From CAMLFJ01 sp040902305 (GTDB lineage: Bacteria > Methylomirabilota > Methylomirabilia > Rokubacteriales > CSP1-6), in assembly GCA_040902305.1 (NCBI GenBank), contig JBBDXN010000052.1, positions 1 to 32,561 of the forward strand: a DNA stretch of 32,561 nucleotides, read 5' to 3'. Both the position numbers and the translations under genes were made by a program. Position 1 is the stretch's first letter. Every line of letters starts with the position of its first letter. Shown here in pieces: positions 15,642-22,735 of the stretch. The notes beneath the pieces are model-generated. The model searched no databases. It saw nothing but the letters and a program-made list of their open reading frames with translations, and had not been told where the DNA came from.

Positions 15642-16649
15642 GTGTCGCGGGAGTTTCGCTTCGTCCAGGTGGACGTGTTCACCGAGCGGGTCTTCGGGGG
15701 GAATCCTCTGGCCGTCGTGTTCGAGGCGGCTTCGCTGTCCGACGTCGAGATGCAGGCGATCGCCCGTGAGATGAACTGCTCCGAGACCACCTTCCTGTTG
15801 CCGCCGACGCGACCCGACTGCGCGGCGCGGGTGCGCATCTTCACTCCCGCCCGGGAGGTGCGGTTCGCGGGGCATCCGACCATCGGGACGTCGTGGGTGC
15901 TGGCCACCGAGAAGCTGCTTCCCCGAGACAGCCGCCGCTTCAATCTAGAGGAAGGGATCGGGCCGGTCGAGGTGACCCTCGAGGGCGAGCCCACGCGGCC
16001 GAGCTTTCTGTGGATGCGGCACGGAGAGGCGCGATTCGGGCCGGAGCGGATCGAGCGCGCGGGCTTCGCGCGGGCCCTGGGCCTCGCCGAGTCGGATCTG
16101 CTCGCGGGCTTTCCCGTCCAGACCGGCTCGACGGGCAGCGCCTTCCTCTACGTCCCCCTGCGGGCCCGCGAGGTGGTGGATCGGGCCCGGCTCGACGTCC
16201 CCGCGCTGCTGGCCGCGCAGGGCGAGGGCTCGAACCTGGGCGTGTTCGTTTTCGCAGTGGTCGGGCGAGGCGCAGCCGAAGGCGAGCCGAGCGAATATGA
16301 GAGGCGGCTCGAGCGAGGCGGAGCCGAAGGCGAGCCGAGCGAACACGAGAGTCGGGCTCGGGGGGATGCGCCGGCCCGCGTGTATGCGCGCATGTTCGCC
16401 CCGCACACGTCGGGCATTCCCGAGGATCCGGCCACCGGGTCCGCGAGCGGGCCGCTCGGGGCCTACCTGGTGCAACACGGGCTGGTGACCCCGGCCGACA
16501 CCGTCGACATCGTCAGCGAGCAGGGCACGCGCATGGGCCGGCCGAGCTTCATCCGGATCCGGGTCGGCATGACCGCCGGGCGCATCAGCGAGATCCTGGT
16601 GGGCGGCAGCGTGGTGCCCGTGATCGAGGGCCGACTGCGGGTGCCCTGA
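15642..16649 (+). CDS. PhzF-family isomerase/epimerase with a repeat-derived insertion
   Basis: A 335-aa protein from the GTG at 15642, chosen because homology starts at EFRFVQVDVFTERVFGGNPLAVVF. The catalytic Glu is Glu48 in NCSETTFLLP. VRFAGHPTIGTSWVLA and EDPATGSASGPLGAYLVQHG (starting near residue 261) are the other diagnostic motifs. PhzF-like enzymes act as proton-transfer isomerases in the cytoplasm; most, including this one, have unknown substrates and no phenazine cluster nearby. Residues about 208-239 are encoded by two tandem copies of the dispersed palindromic repeat (48-base period, 16 residues each). They are inserted in frame between the FVFAV strand and the ARVYARMFAP strand, probably as a surface loop. 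The PaiB-like gene starts 4 bases after the stop. Confidence 0.9.
   Translation: MSREFRFVQVDVFTERVFGGNPLAVVFEAASLSDVEMQAIAREMNCSETTFLLPPTRPDCAARVRIFTPAREVRFAGHPTIGTSWVLATEKLLPRDSRRFNLEEGIGPVEVTLEGEPTRPSFLWMRHGEARFGPERIERAGFARALGLAESDLLAGFPVQTGSTGSAFLYVPLRAREVVDRARLDVPALLAAQGEGSNLGVFVFAVVGRGAAEGEPSEYERRLERGGAEGEPSEHESRARGDAPARVYARMFAPHTSGIPEDPATGSASGPLGAYLVQHGLVTPADTVDIVSEQGTRMGRPSFIRIRVGMTAGRISEILVGGSVVPVIEGRLRVP
16263..16293 (+). repeat. Dispersed palindromic repeat, copy C (in frame in phzF)
   Basis: Contains GCGCAGCCGAAGGCGAGCCG and forms a tandem pair with copy D, period 48 bases. The 17-base tail after each copy is also similar (GAATATGAGAG versus GAACACGAGAG). Translated in frame as a Gly/Glu/Pro-rich segment. 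Confidence 0.9.
16311..16341 (+). repeat. Dispersed palindromic repeat, copy D (in frame in phzF)
   Basis: Second unit of the tandem pair; the core differs from copy C by one base (GCGGAGCC instead of GCGCAGCC). The 48-base period is a multiple of three, so the reading frame is kept. Confidence 0.9.
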
Positions 16650-16653
16650 CCTC

Positions 16654-17283
16654 ATGTACATCCCGAAGCACTTCGAGATCACCGATCCCGCGTGGTGCCA
16701 CGCGCTGATGCGGGCGCAGAGCTTCGCGGCCATGATCACCGCCGACGACGCGGGCGTGCCCTTCGCCACCCACCTCCCGATCCTGGTGGACGATGCGCGC
16801 GGCCCGCTCGGCACGCTGCGGGGCCACGTGGCGCGGGCCAACCCGCACTGGCGCTACCTGGCCGCGGGCCGGCCGACCCTCGTGGTCTTCTCCGGGGCCC
16901 ACGCGTACGTGTCGCCGTCGTGGTACGCCACGCATCCGAGCGTGCCCACCTGGAACTACGTCGCGGTGCACGCGACCGGGACCGGCGTGCTGGTCGAGGA
17001 CCCGGCGCAGGTCAGGACCCTGCTGGCCGACCTGGTGCGGACGTATGAAGGCCGCGGGCCGGCCGCGTGGTCCGTCGAGAGCCTGCCCGAGGACTACGTG
17101 GCGGGCATGCAGCGTGGCATCGTGGCCTTCGAGATTCCCCTCGATCGGCTCGAGGGCAAGGCCAAGCTGAGCCAGAACCGCGACGCGGTGGACCGGGCGC
17201 AAACCCGCGCGGCGCTGGCCGCGGCGGACGATCCGCTGGCCCGCGCGATCGCGGCGCTGATGGCCGCCGCGCCGCCGCGCTGA
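16654..17283 (+). CDS. PaiB-family FMN-binding protein (annotated as negative transcriptional regulator)
   Basis: A 209-aa protein, full length for the family (about 200-210). Hallmarks are MYIPKHFEITDPAWCHALM at the N-terminus, PFATHLPILVDD, GHVARANPHWR (FMN-binding split-barrel), VVFSGAHAYVSPSWYATHPSVPTWNYVAVHATGTG, and KLSQNRDAVDR near the C-terminus. The named founder, Bacillus PaiB, affects protease and sporulation genes, but the fold is a flavin-binding split barrel and direct DNA binding is doubtful. It follows phzF by 4 bases, so it is very probably cotranscribed, and ends 3 bases from the convergent crotonase gene. Confidence 0.9.
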   Translation: MYIPKHFEITDPAWCHALMRAQSFAAMITADDAGVPFATHLPILVDDARGPLGTLRGHVARANPHWRYLAAGRPTLVVFSGAHAYVSPSWYATHPSVPTWNYVAVHATGTGVLVEDPAQVRTLLADLVRTYEGRGPAAWSVESLPEDYVAGMQRGIVAFEIPLDRLEGKAKLSQNRDAVDRAQTRAALAAADDPLARAIAALMAAAPPR

Positions 17284-17286
17284 GCT

Positions 17287-18057
17287 CTACTCGCCGCGGA
17301 AGACCGGCTTCCGCTTCTCCAGCATCGCGCGGCGCCCTTCCTGCGCGTCCGCGCTGGTGCGCGCCTTCGTCGCGGCGGCGTCCAGGTCGTCGTGGGTGAT
17401 CTGGTCCCGCGCCGACGTCGCGCGCAGGATGCTCGCCTTGATCCCGGCCAGCGAGAGCGGGGCGTTGTCCGCGATGCGCCGCGCGAGCGCCTGCACCGCC
17501 GCTTCCAGCTCGGGAGCCGGCACCACCTGGTGCACCATGCCGATCTCGTGGGCGCGCCGCGCGTCGATGGGCTGGCCGGTGAACAGGAGCTGGCGCGTGT
17601 GCGCGGGGCCGATGATCTCCAGGAGCTTCTGCCCGAGCGGGAAGGGGATCACGAGGCCGATGCGCGCGAGCGGCATGCCGAGCCGCGCGGGCTCCGCGGC
17701 CACCCGCAGGTCGCAGTGTAGCGCCAGCTCGCAGCCGCCCGCGAGCGCGTCGCCGTGCAGGGCCGCGATCGTCGGATGCTTCGACCGCTCCACCCGCCGC
17801 AGCACCTCGACCACGTTGCCTTCCGGATCGGCCTCGCCGCGGCGCTGCTGCATTTCCTTCAGATCCATGCCCGCGCAGAAGGCGGGCCCGGCTCCCTTCA
17901 CCACCACCACCCGCACGTCCCGGCGGCCGTCCAGGTCATCGAAGGTCGCGCGCAGGGCCTGCAGCAGCGGGGTGTTCATGGCGTTGCGCTGGTCCGGGCG
18001 GTTCATCGTCACCGTCGCGATGCCCGCGTCCACTGCGAGAAGGATCTCGTCTGCCAT
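17287..18057 (-). CDS. Enoyl-CoA hydratase/isomerase (crotonase) family protein
   Basis: A 256-aa protein with a GGGAGGT ribosome site before the ATG. The oxyanion-hole segments are GAGPAFCAGMDLKEM (about 55-69) and ALHGDALAGGCELAL (about 99-113). Of the two catalytic glutamates of classical hydratase, the first is kept (Glu110 in GGCEL). The second, 20 residues on, is Leu130 (GMPLARIGL in place of PEIxLG). It may therefore be an isomerase, thioesterase, lyase or other crotonase rather than a straight hydratase. It lies on the minus strand next to an LLM oxidoreductase and back to back with the acyl-CoA dehydrogenase operon, so a role in the same CoA-ester catabolism is plausible. Confidence 0.9.
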   Translation of the reverse strand: MADEILLAVDAGIATVTMNRPDQRNAMNTPLLQALRATFDDLDGRRDVRVVVVKGAGPAFCAGMDLKEMQQRRGEADPEGNVVEVLRRVERSKHPTIAALHGDALAGGCELALHCDLRVAAEPARLGMPLARIGLVIPFPLGQKLLEIIGPAHTRQLLFTGQPIDARRAHEIGMVHQVVPAPELEAAVQALARRIADNAPLSLAGIKASILRATSARDQITHDDLDAAATKARTSADAQEGRRAMLEKRKPVFRGE

Positions 18058-18090
18058 CAGCTGACCTCCCTAGGCTTCTCTGTCGTAGTT

Positions 18091-18121
18091 CGTTCAGCTC
18101 GCCTTCGGCTGCGCCTCACCC
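18091..18121 (-). repeat. Dispersed palindromic repeat, copy E (overlaps an LLM gene stop)
   Basis: On the minus strand it contains GCGCAGCCGAAGGCGAGC and runs in the same direction as the LLM gene. The TGA stop of that gene (18116-18118) lies within the first bases of the repeat. Confidence 0.85.
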
Positions 18122-19126
18122 TTCAACCGCCGGCGCCATCAAGCGCAAGGCGTCCAGCATCAGGTCGCGCTTCTTCTTGGGGTCCGGCTCGGTGGTCATG
18201 AGCGAGAGGAACGCGGTGTCGATGCCGCGGTCCAGGTAGAGCTGGATGCGGGCCTTGAGCTCGGCCAAGGTTCCGCGCGGGATCAGGTCGTCCATCACGC
18301 GGGTGGGGATGGCGGCCACCGCGCCCTTGCGGTCGCCCGCGCCCCACGCGGCCCACATGGGCCCGAGCGCCTCGGTGCGGCCGAGCCACTCCTGGAACGC
18401 GCGGTAGACCGGGACGTTCAGGTACCCGGCGATGTGCCGGCGCACCACCAGGTCCGACTCGGGCCCCGGCGGATCCAGGTTGACGAAGAGGCGCGCGGTG
18501 ACCTCGATGGCCTCCGGATCGCGACCCGCGCGCCGAGCCGCGTCGCGCACCACCGCGACGGAGCGCGGCACGTCGTCGGGCGAGAGCCAGTTGAGGATCA
18601 CGCCGTCGCCCACCTGGCCCGCGACCTTGAGCATGCCTTCGCGCAGGGCCGCGATGTGGATCGGCACCGGCTGCGCGGGCGCCTTGGTGAGCCGGAAGCC
18701 GTCCACGCTCACGGTCTCACCCTTGAAGACCACGCGCTCGCCCGCGAGAGCCGCGCGCAGGAATTGGGCGGTCTCGCGGACCCGCGTGGCCGGCCGGCTG
18801 AACGTGCCGCCGTTCCAGGACTCGACGATGGGCTGCGAGCCCGCGCCGATGCCGAGCACGAAGCGCCCGGGCGCCACGTCCGCGAGGCCGGCCGCGGTGG
18901 ACGCGAGCGTGGCCGGCCCGCGGGTGTAGACATTGGCGATGGCGGTGCCGATCCGCAGCGTCGTGGCGAGCCCGATGACGGTCAGCGGGGTGAAGGCGTC
19001 CACCCCGTCCACCTCGAAGGACCAGGCGTCGGTGTAGCCCAGCCGCTCGGCCTCGCGCGCCACGTCCGCCAGCTCGGGCAGGGCGAAGCCGTCCATCGGC
19101 ACCGACAGGGACCAGCGCTTCCTCAT
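18116..19126 (-). CDS. LLM-class flavin-dependent oxidoreductase, F420-type
   Basis: A 336-aa luciferase-like monooxygenase-fold protein with an AGGAGAGAG ribosome site upstream of the ATG. The sequence WSLSVPMDGFALPELADVAREAERLGYTDAWSFEVDGVDAFTPLTVIGLAT and VAPGRFVLGIGAGSQPIVESWNG are characteristic of the F420-dependent LLM branch, which reduces or oxidises substrates with coenzyme F420 or FMN. Cofactor choice is inferred from pattern, not shown. PVPIHIAALREGMLKVAGQVGDGVILNWL is the conserved late barrel segment. The C-terminus ends inside copy E of the repeat, which supplies the stop codon. It is divergent from the acyl-CoA dehydrogenase gene. Confidence 0.9.
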   Translation of the reverse strand: MRKRWSLSVPMDGFALPELADVAREAERLGYTDAWSFEVDGVDAFTPLTVIGLATTLRIGTAIANVYTRGPATLASTAAGLADVAPGRFVLGIGAGSQPIVESWNGGTFSRPATRVRETAQFLRAALAGERVVFKGETVSVDGFRLTKAPAQPVPIHIAALREGMLKVAGQVGDGVILNWLSPDDVPRSVAVVRDAARRAGRDPEAIEVTARLFVNLDPPGPESDLVVRRHIAGYLNVPVYRAFQEWLGRTEALGPMWAAWGAGDRKGAVAAIPTRVMDDLIPRGTLAELKARIQLYLDRGIDTAFLSLMTTEPDPKKKRDLMLDALRLMAPAVEG

Positions 19127-19197
19127 GATCGAGCTCTCTCCTCGGGGCGGTCGTATCCCGGCCGGGCCGCCCCGAGTGTACCCGGTTTTCTGCGCGG

Positions 19198-19206
19198 TGG
19201 TATGAT
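19198..19206 (+). promoter_or_regulatory. Extended -10 promoter candidate for the acyl-CoA operon
   Basis: TGGTATGAT, a TGn extended -10 with TATGAT, 35 bases before the ATG at 19242. A GAGGAG ribosome site lies in the intervening leader. No good -35 is seen 16-18 bases upstream, as expected for extended -10 promoters. Confidence 0.5.
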
Positions 19207-19241
19207 CCCCCCACATCACGGTCTCGAGGAGCCACGCCACC

Positions 19242-20405
19242 ATGACGGTGTTCCCCGGCTTCACGCTCCCGGAGGAGCTACGCCTGCTCGGCGATCAGAT
19301 CCGACGGTTCGTCCACGACGAGATCATCCCGCTCGAGCAGACCATCGATCCCGACGCGCCGGAGATCCCGCGCGAGGACTTCGCCCGCCTTTCCGCCAAG
19401 ACCAAGGCGGCCGGCCTCTGGGCGCTCGGCGCCCCGGAGGCCTACGGCGGCGGGGGGCTCGATACGTTCAGCATGTGCGTCGCGCTGGAGGCCATGGCCC
19501 AGCACCGTATGGGCCTCTACAACCCGGGCTGCGGTGTCTTCGGCCGCTACCCGCCGCCCGCGATCTGGGCGGGCAGCGAGGCGCAGATCGAGAAGTACGC
19601 GGTGCCCGTGCTGCGCGAGGGCCACGAGACCTTCTTCGCGATCACCGAGCCGTCGGGCGGCTCCGACCCGGCCGGCGCGATCCAGACCCGCGCGGAGCGG
19701 CGCGGCGACAAGTGGGTGCTCAATGGTAGAAAGGTCTTTATCTCCCGTGCCCACGACGCGCCCTGGGGTATCGTCTTCGCCCGCACCGACAAGGGGAAGG
19801 GCCGGGGCGGCATCTCGTGCTTCATCCTGGAGCACGGTACGCCCGGCTTCACCGCCAAGCCCATCCGGGTGATCCGAACCTCGGCGATTCCCAACGACGT
19901 GAGCTTCGAGGACTGCGAGATTCCCGCCGAGAACCTCATCGGCCAGGAAGGCCAGGGCCTCGACCTGGCCTTCGATCTCCTGGTCAAGAATCGCTTCCCG
20001 TACTCGGCGTGCAATCTCGGCGTGGCGACGGCGGCGCACCGCATGGCCATCGAGCACGCCAAGCAGCGCTCCACCTTCGGGGCGCCGCTCAGCCAGCGCC
20101 AGGCCATCCAGTGGATGCTGGCCGACGCGGAGGTGGAGCTGCGCGCGTGCCGGTGGATCATCTGGGAAGGCGCGTGGAAGGCCGATCGCGGGGAGGACGC
20201 GCGGGTGGAGGCCTCCATCGCCAAGCTCTACTCGAGCGAGGTGTTGGGCCGGGTGGTCGACGCCGCGGTGCAGATCCACGGCGGCTACGGGGTGTCGAAG
20301 GAGTTTCCGCTGGAGCGCTGGTACCGCGAGGCCCGGGTACGTCGCATCGGCGAGGGGCCGTCGGAAGTGCATCGCATGGTGATCGCGCGCTCACTGTTCA
20401 GGTAA
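19242..20405 (+). CDS. Acyl-CoA dehydrogenase (first of three)
   Basis: A 387-aa flavoprotein of the standard acyl-CoA dehydrogenase fold: N-terminal helices, FFAITEPSGGSDPAGAIQTRAERRGDKWVLNGRKVFIS (about 128-165, FAD and substrate segment), a mid beta domain, then C-terminal helices with RSTFGAPLSQRQAIQWMLAD and VQIHGGYGVSKEFPLERWYREARVRRIGEGPSEVHR. The catalytic base is probably Glu371 in RRIGEGPSE, the MCAD position. It oxidises an acyl-CoA at the alpha-beta bond and passes electrons to ETF. It heads the plus-strand operon behind an extended -10 promoter. The chain is unlikely to be a simple fatty acid given the following unusual dehydrogenase pair, but this is inference. Confidence 0.93.
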   Translation: MTVFPGFTLPEELRLLGDQIRRFVHDEIIPLEQTIDPDAPEIPREDFARLSAKTKAAGLWALGAPEAYGGGGLDTFSMCVALEAMAQHRMGLYNPGCGVFGRYPPPAIWAGSEAQIEKYAVPVLREGHETFFAITEPSGGSDPAGAIQTRAERRGDKWVLNGRKVFISRAHDAPWGIVFARTDKGKGRGGISCFILEHGTPGFTAKPIRVIRTSAIPNDVSFEDCEIPAENLIGQEGQGLDLAFDLLVKNRFPYSACNLGVATAAHRMAIEHAKQRSTFGAPLSQRQAIQWMLADAEVELRACRWIIWEGAWKADRGEDARVEASIAKLYSSEVLGRVVDAAVQIHGGYGVSKEFPLERWYREARVRRIGEGPSEVHRMVIARSLFR

Positions 20406-20439
20406 ATCTCGGATAGCGCCCAAGAGAGGGGTCACGCTC

Positions 20440-21588
20440 ATGGCGACATTCAACTTCGAGCTCTCGACGCTTCCCCCCGAGGCGGAGGCGCTGCGCGACG
20501 AGGTCCGCACCTTCCTCAAGCACGAGATGGCGCAGTACCGGCCCGCGGAGCGGGCGCGCTCCTGGGGCGGTTTCAACCGCGACTTCTCGCGCCGCATGGG
20601 CGAGCGCGGCTGGATCGGCATGACGTGGCCCAAGAAGTACGGCGGCCACGAGCGCAGCGCGCTCGAGCGCTACGTGGTGCTGGAGGAGACGCTCGCCGCG
20701 GGCGCCCCGGTGAGCGCGCACTGGGTGGCCGACCGTCAGAGCGGCCCGCTGCTGCTGCGCTTCGGCACCGAGGAGCAGCGCCAGCGTTTCCTCCCGCGCA
20801 TCGCGCGCGGAGAGCTGGCCTTCGCCATCGGCATGAGCGAGCCGGATTCGGGCTCCGACCTGGCCTCGATCCGCACCCGGGCCGAGAAGGTCGCGGGCGG
20901 CTACAAGGTCACCGGGACCAAGATCTGGACCAGCAACGCGCATCTGTCCGACTACGCGATCGCGCTCTTCCGCACCAAGGTCGTGCCGGACAAGAAGCAC
21001 GAGGGCCTCTCGCAGTTCCTGGTGGACCTCAAATCGCCCGGCATCTCGATCCGGCCGATCATCGACCTGGCGGGCGGCCATCACTTCAACGAGGTGCACT
21101 TCCAGGACTGCCTGGTGCCCGACGACATGCTGGTCGGCAAGGACGGAGAGGGCTGGAAGCAGGTGACCACCGAGCTGGGCTTCGAGCGCAGCGGGCCCGA
21201 GCGCTATCTCTCCTCGCTGCAGCTCGTGATCGAGCTGATCCGCGAGGCCGGGAAGGAGCCGGGCGAGCGGGCCGCCGCGCTGATCGGCCACTTCACCGCG
21301 CACCTGGTCACGCTGCGGCAGATGTCGCTCTCGATCGCGACCATGCTGCAGGCCGGACAGAACCCGAATCTCGAGGCGGCGGTGGTCAAGGACGTCGGCA
21401 CCACCTTCGAGCAGGAGATCCCGGAGGCGGTGCACACCCTGACCGGCGCGGAGCCCCGGGTCGGCAGCGGGACCGAGTTCGAGAAGACGCTCGGCTATCT
21501 GGTCCAGCACGCGCCGTCGTTCTCACTCCGAGGCGGCACGCGCGAGGTGCTACGCGGTATCATCGCCCGCGGCCTGGGCCTGCGCTAG
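20440..21588 (+). CDS. Acyl-CoA dehydrogenase, probable catalytic subunit of a heteromeric enzyme
   Basis: A 382-aa protein with MGERGWIGMTWPKKYGGHERSALERYVVLEE, FAIGMSEPDSGSDLASIRTRAEKVAGGYKVTGTKIWTSNAH, and a C-terminus SFSLRGGTREVLRGIIARGLGLR. The MCAD-position Glu is missing (RGGT in place of xEGT). Glu249 in LGFERSGPERYL lies at the alternative helix-G position used by isovaleryl- and long-chain dehydrogenases. Together with the next gene, which lacks both, this matches alpha2-beta2 dehydrogenases such as the actinobacterial ChsE/FadE pairs of steroid side-chain degradation. Electrons would go to ETF. It lies 34 bases downstream of the first dehydrogenase. Confidence 0.9.
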   Translation: MATFNFELSTLPPEAEALRDEVRTFLKHEMAQYRPAERARSWGGFNRDFSRRMGERGWIGMTWPKKYGGHERSALERYVVLEETLAAGAPVSAHWVADRQSGPLLLRFGTEEQRQRFLPRIARGELAFAIGMSEPDSGSDLASIRTRAEKVAGGYKVTGTKIWTSNAHLSDYAIALFRTKVVPDKKHEGLSQFLVDLKSPGISIRPIIDLAGGHHFNEVHFQDCLVPDDMLVGKDGEGWKQVTTELGFERSGPERYLSSLQLVIELIREAGKEPGERAAALIGHFTAHLVTLRQMSLSIATMLQAGQNPNLEAAVVKDVGTTFEQEIPEAVHTLTGAEPRVGSGTEFEKTLGYLVQHAPSFSLRGGTREVLRGIIARGLGLR

Positions 21589-21592
21589 TGCC

Positions 21593-21623
21593 GGGCGAGG
21601 CGCAGCCGAAGGCGAGACGAGCG
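21593..21623 (+). repeat. Dispersed palindromic repeat, copy F
   Basis: Contains GCGCAGCCGAAGGCGAG, then ACGAGCG. It starts 5 bases after the dehydrogenase stop and lies in the 67-base spacer between the paired subunit genes, oriented with transcription. It could fold into a hairpin in the mRNA. Confidence 0.85.
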
Positions 21624-21655
21624 GATACGACAATCCTGCCGAGCGGAGCAAGGCC

Positions 21656-22726
21656 ATGAACGAGCTGCAGACGATCCTCGCCGAGACGTGCACGCGCCTC
21701 TTCACCGATCGCGCCACCACCGCGGTGCTGGAGGGCGCCGAGAAGGGCGAGTGGCCCGCCGCCCTCTGGCAGGCGCTGGAGGAGAACGGGCTCACGCTGC
21801 CGCAGGTGCCCGAGGCCCGCGGCGGGGCGGGTGGCTCCTGGAACGACGCCTTCGTGGCACTCATGGCGGCCGGGCGCTTCGCGGCGCCGGTGCCGCTGGC
21901 CGAGACCATGCTGGCCGGCTCGATCCTGGCCGAGGCGGGCCTGGATGCGCCGCTCGGGCCCATGACCGTGGCGCCCGTGCATATAGATGATGGCCTCACC
22001 CTGACCCGGTCGGGCGGGGGCTTCACCCTGAGCGGCCGCGCGACCCGCGTGCCGTGGGGCGCGCGGGCGGAGCACGTGGTGGTGGTGGCCGACGGCGGCG
22101 GCGCGCCGATGGTAGCGCTGGTGGCCGGCGGCCGCGCCAAGGTCGAGGCCGACGCGAGCCTCGCGCGCGAGCCGCGCGACACGCTCACCTGGTCCGGCGC
22201 GCCGGTGGCGGCCGCGGCGGCGCTGCGCGGCCGGCTCGGCGGGCAGCCGGTGTGGGCGGGCGGCGCGCTGGTGCGCTCGGCGCAGATGGCGGGCGGCCTC
22301 GAGTTCCTGCTCGCCCAGTCGGTGAAGTACGTGACCGAGCGCAAGCAGTTCGGCCGGCCCATCGGCTCCTTCCAGGCCATCCAGCAGAACCAGGCCCTCC
22401 TGGCCGGGCACACCGCGGCGGCGGGCATGGCGGCCCAGCAGGCGTTCCACGTGGTGGAGCGCACCGGCGAGGGCGGCGACGCGTCGTTCGAGATCGCGGT
22501 GGCCAAGGTCCGCACCGGCGAGGCGGCGAGCCTGGGGGCGGGCATCGCGCACCAGGCGCACGGGGCGATCGGCTTCACCTACGAGCACTCGCTGCACTTC
22601 GTCACCCGCCGGCTCTGGTCCTGGCGGGCCGAGTTCGGCGCCGAGAGCTACTGGTCGGTGGCCCTGGGCCGCGACGTCGCGGCGCGCGGCGCGGAGGCCC
22701 TCTGGCCGCACATGACGTCACGCTAG
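21656..22726 (+). CDS. Acyl-CoA dehydrogenase-like subunit lacking the catalytic glutamate
   Basis: A 356-aa protein, shorter than typical (about 380). It keeps the C-terminal helical domain: SVKYVTERKQFGRPIGSFQAIQQNQALLAGHTAAAG (FAD-binding Arg/Gln/Phe pattern) and GAIGFTYEHSLHFVTRRLWSWRAEFG. The mid beta domain is degenerate and Ala/Gly-rich. Neither catalytic position carries Glu: helix G reads GALVRSAQMAGG, and the late loop has no E-G-x-S. I infer a non-catalytic beta subunit that helps form FAD and substrate sites with the preceding protein. An alternative is an independent enzyme with another base. The MBL gene starts 9 bases after the stop, with an AGGAGAG ribosome site. Confidence 0.88.
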   Translation: MNELQTILAETCTRLFTDRATTAVLEGAEKGEWPAALWQALEENGLTLPQVPEARGGAGGSWNDAFVALMAAGRFAAPVPLAETMLAGSILAEAGLDAPLGPMTVAPVHIDDGLTLTRSGGGFTLSGRATRVPWGARAEHVVVVADGGGAPMVALVAGGRAKVEADASLAREPRDTLTWSGAPVAAAAALRGRLGGQPVWAGGALVRSAQMAGGLEFLLAQSVKYVTERKQFGRPIGSFQAIQQNQALLAGHTAAAGMAAQQAFHVVERTGEGGDASFEIAVAKVRTGEAASLGAGIAHQAHGAIGFTYEHSLHFVTRRLWSWRAEFGAESYWSVALGRDVAARGAEALWPHMTSR

Positions 22727-22735
22727 GAGAGGGAC

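Noticed and set aside
16263..16341. Tandem repeats considered as a CRISPR array
   Set aside because: Only two units, both translated in frame in phzF, and other copies are scattered singly; there are no spacers of regular length and no cas genes.
15642..17283. Possible phenazine biosynthesis cluster around phzF
   Set aside because: No other phz genes are present; PhzF-like proteins are widespread with other roles.
19165..19195. CCGGG...CCCGG followed by TTTT as a plus-strand terminator
   Set aside because: No plus-strand gene ends nearby; it lies in a divergent promoter region, and the stem is short.
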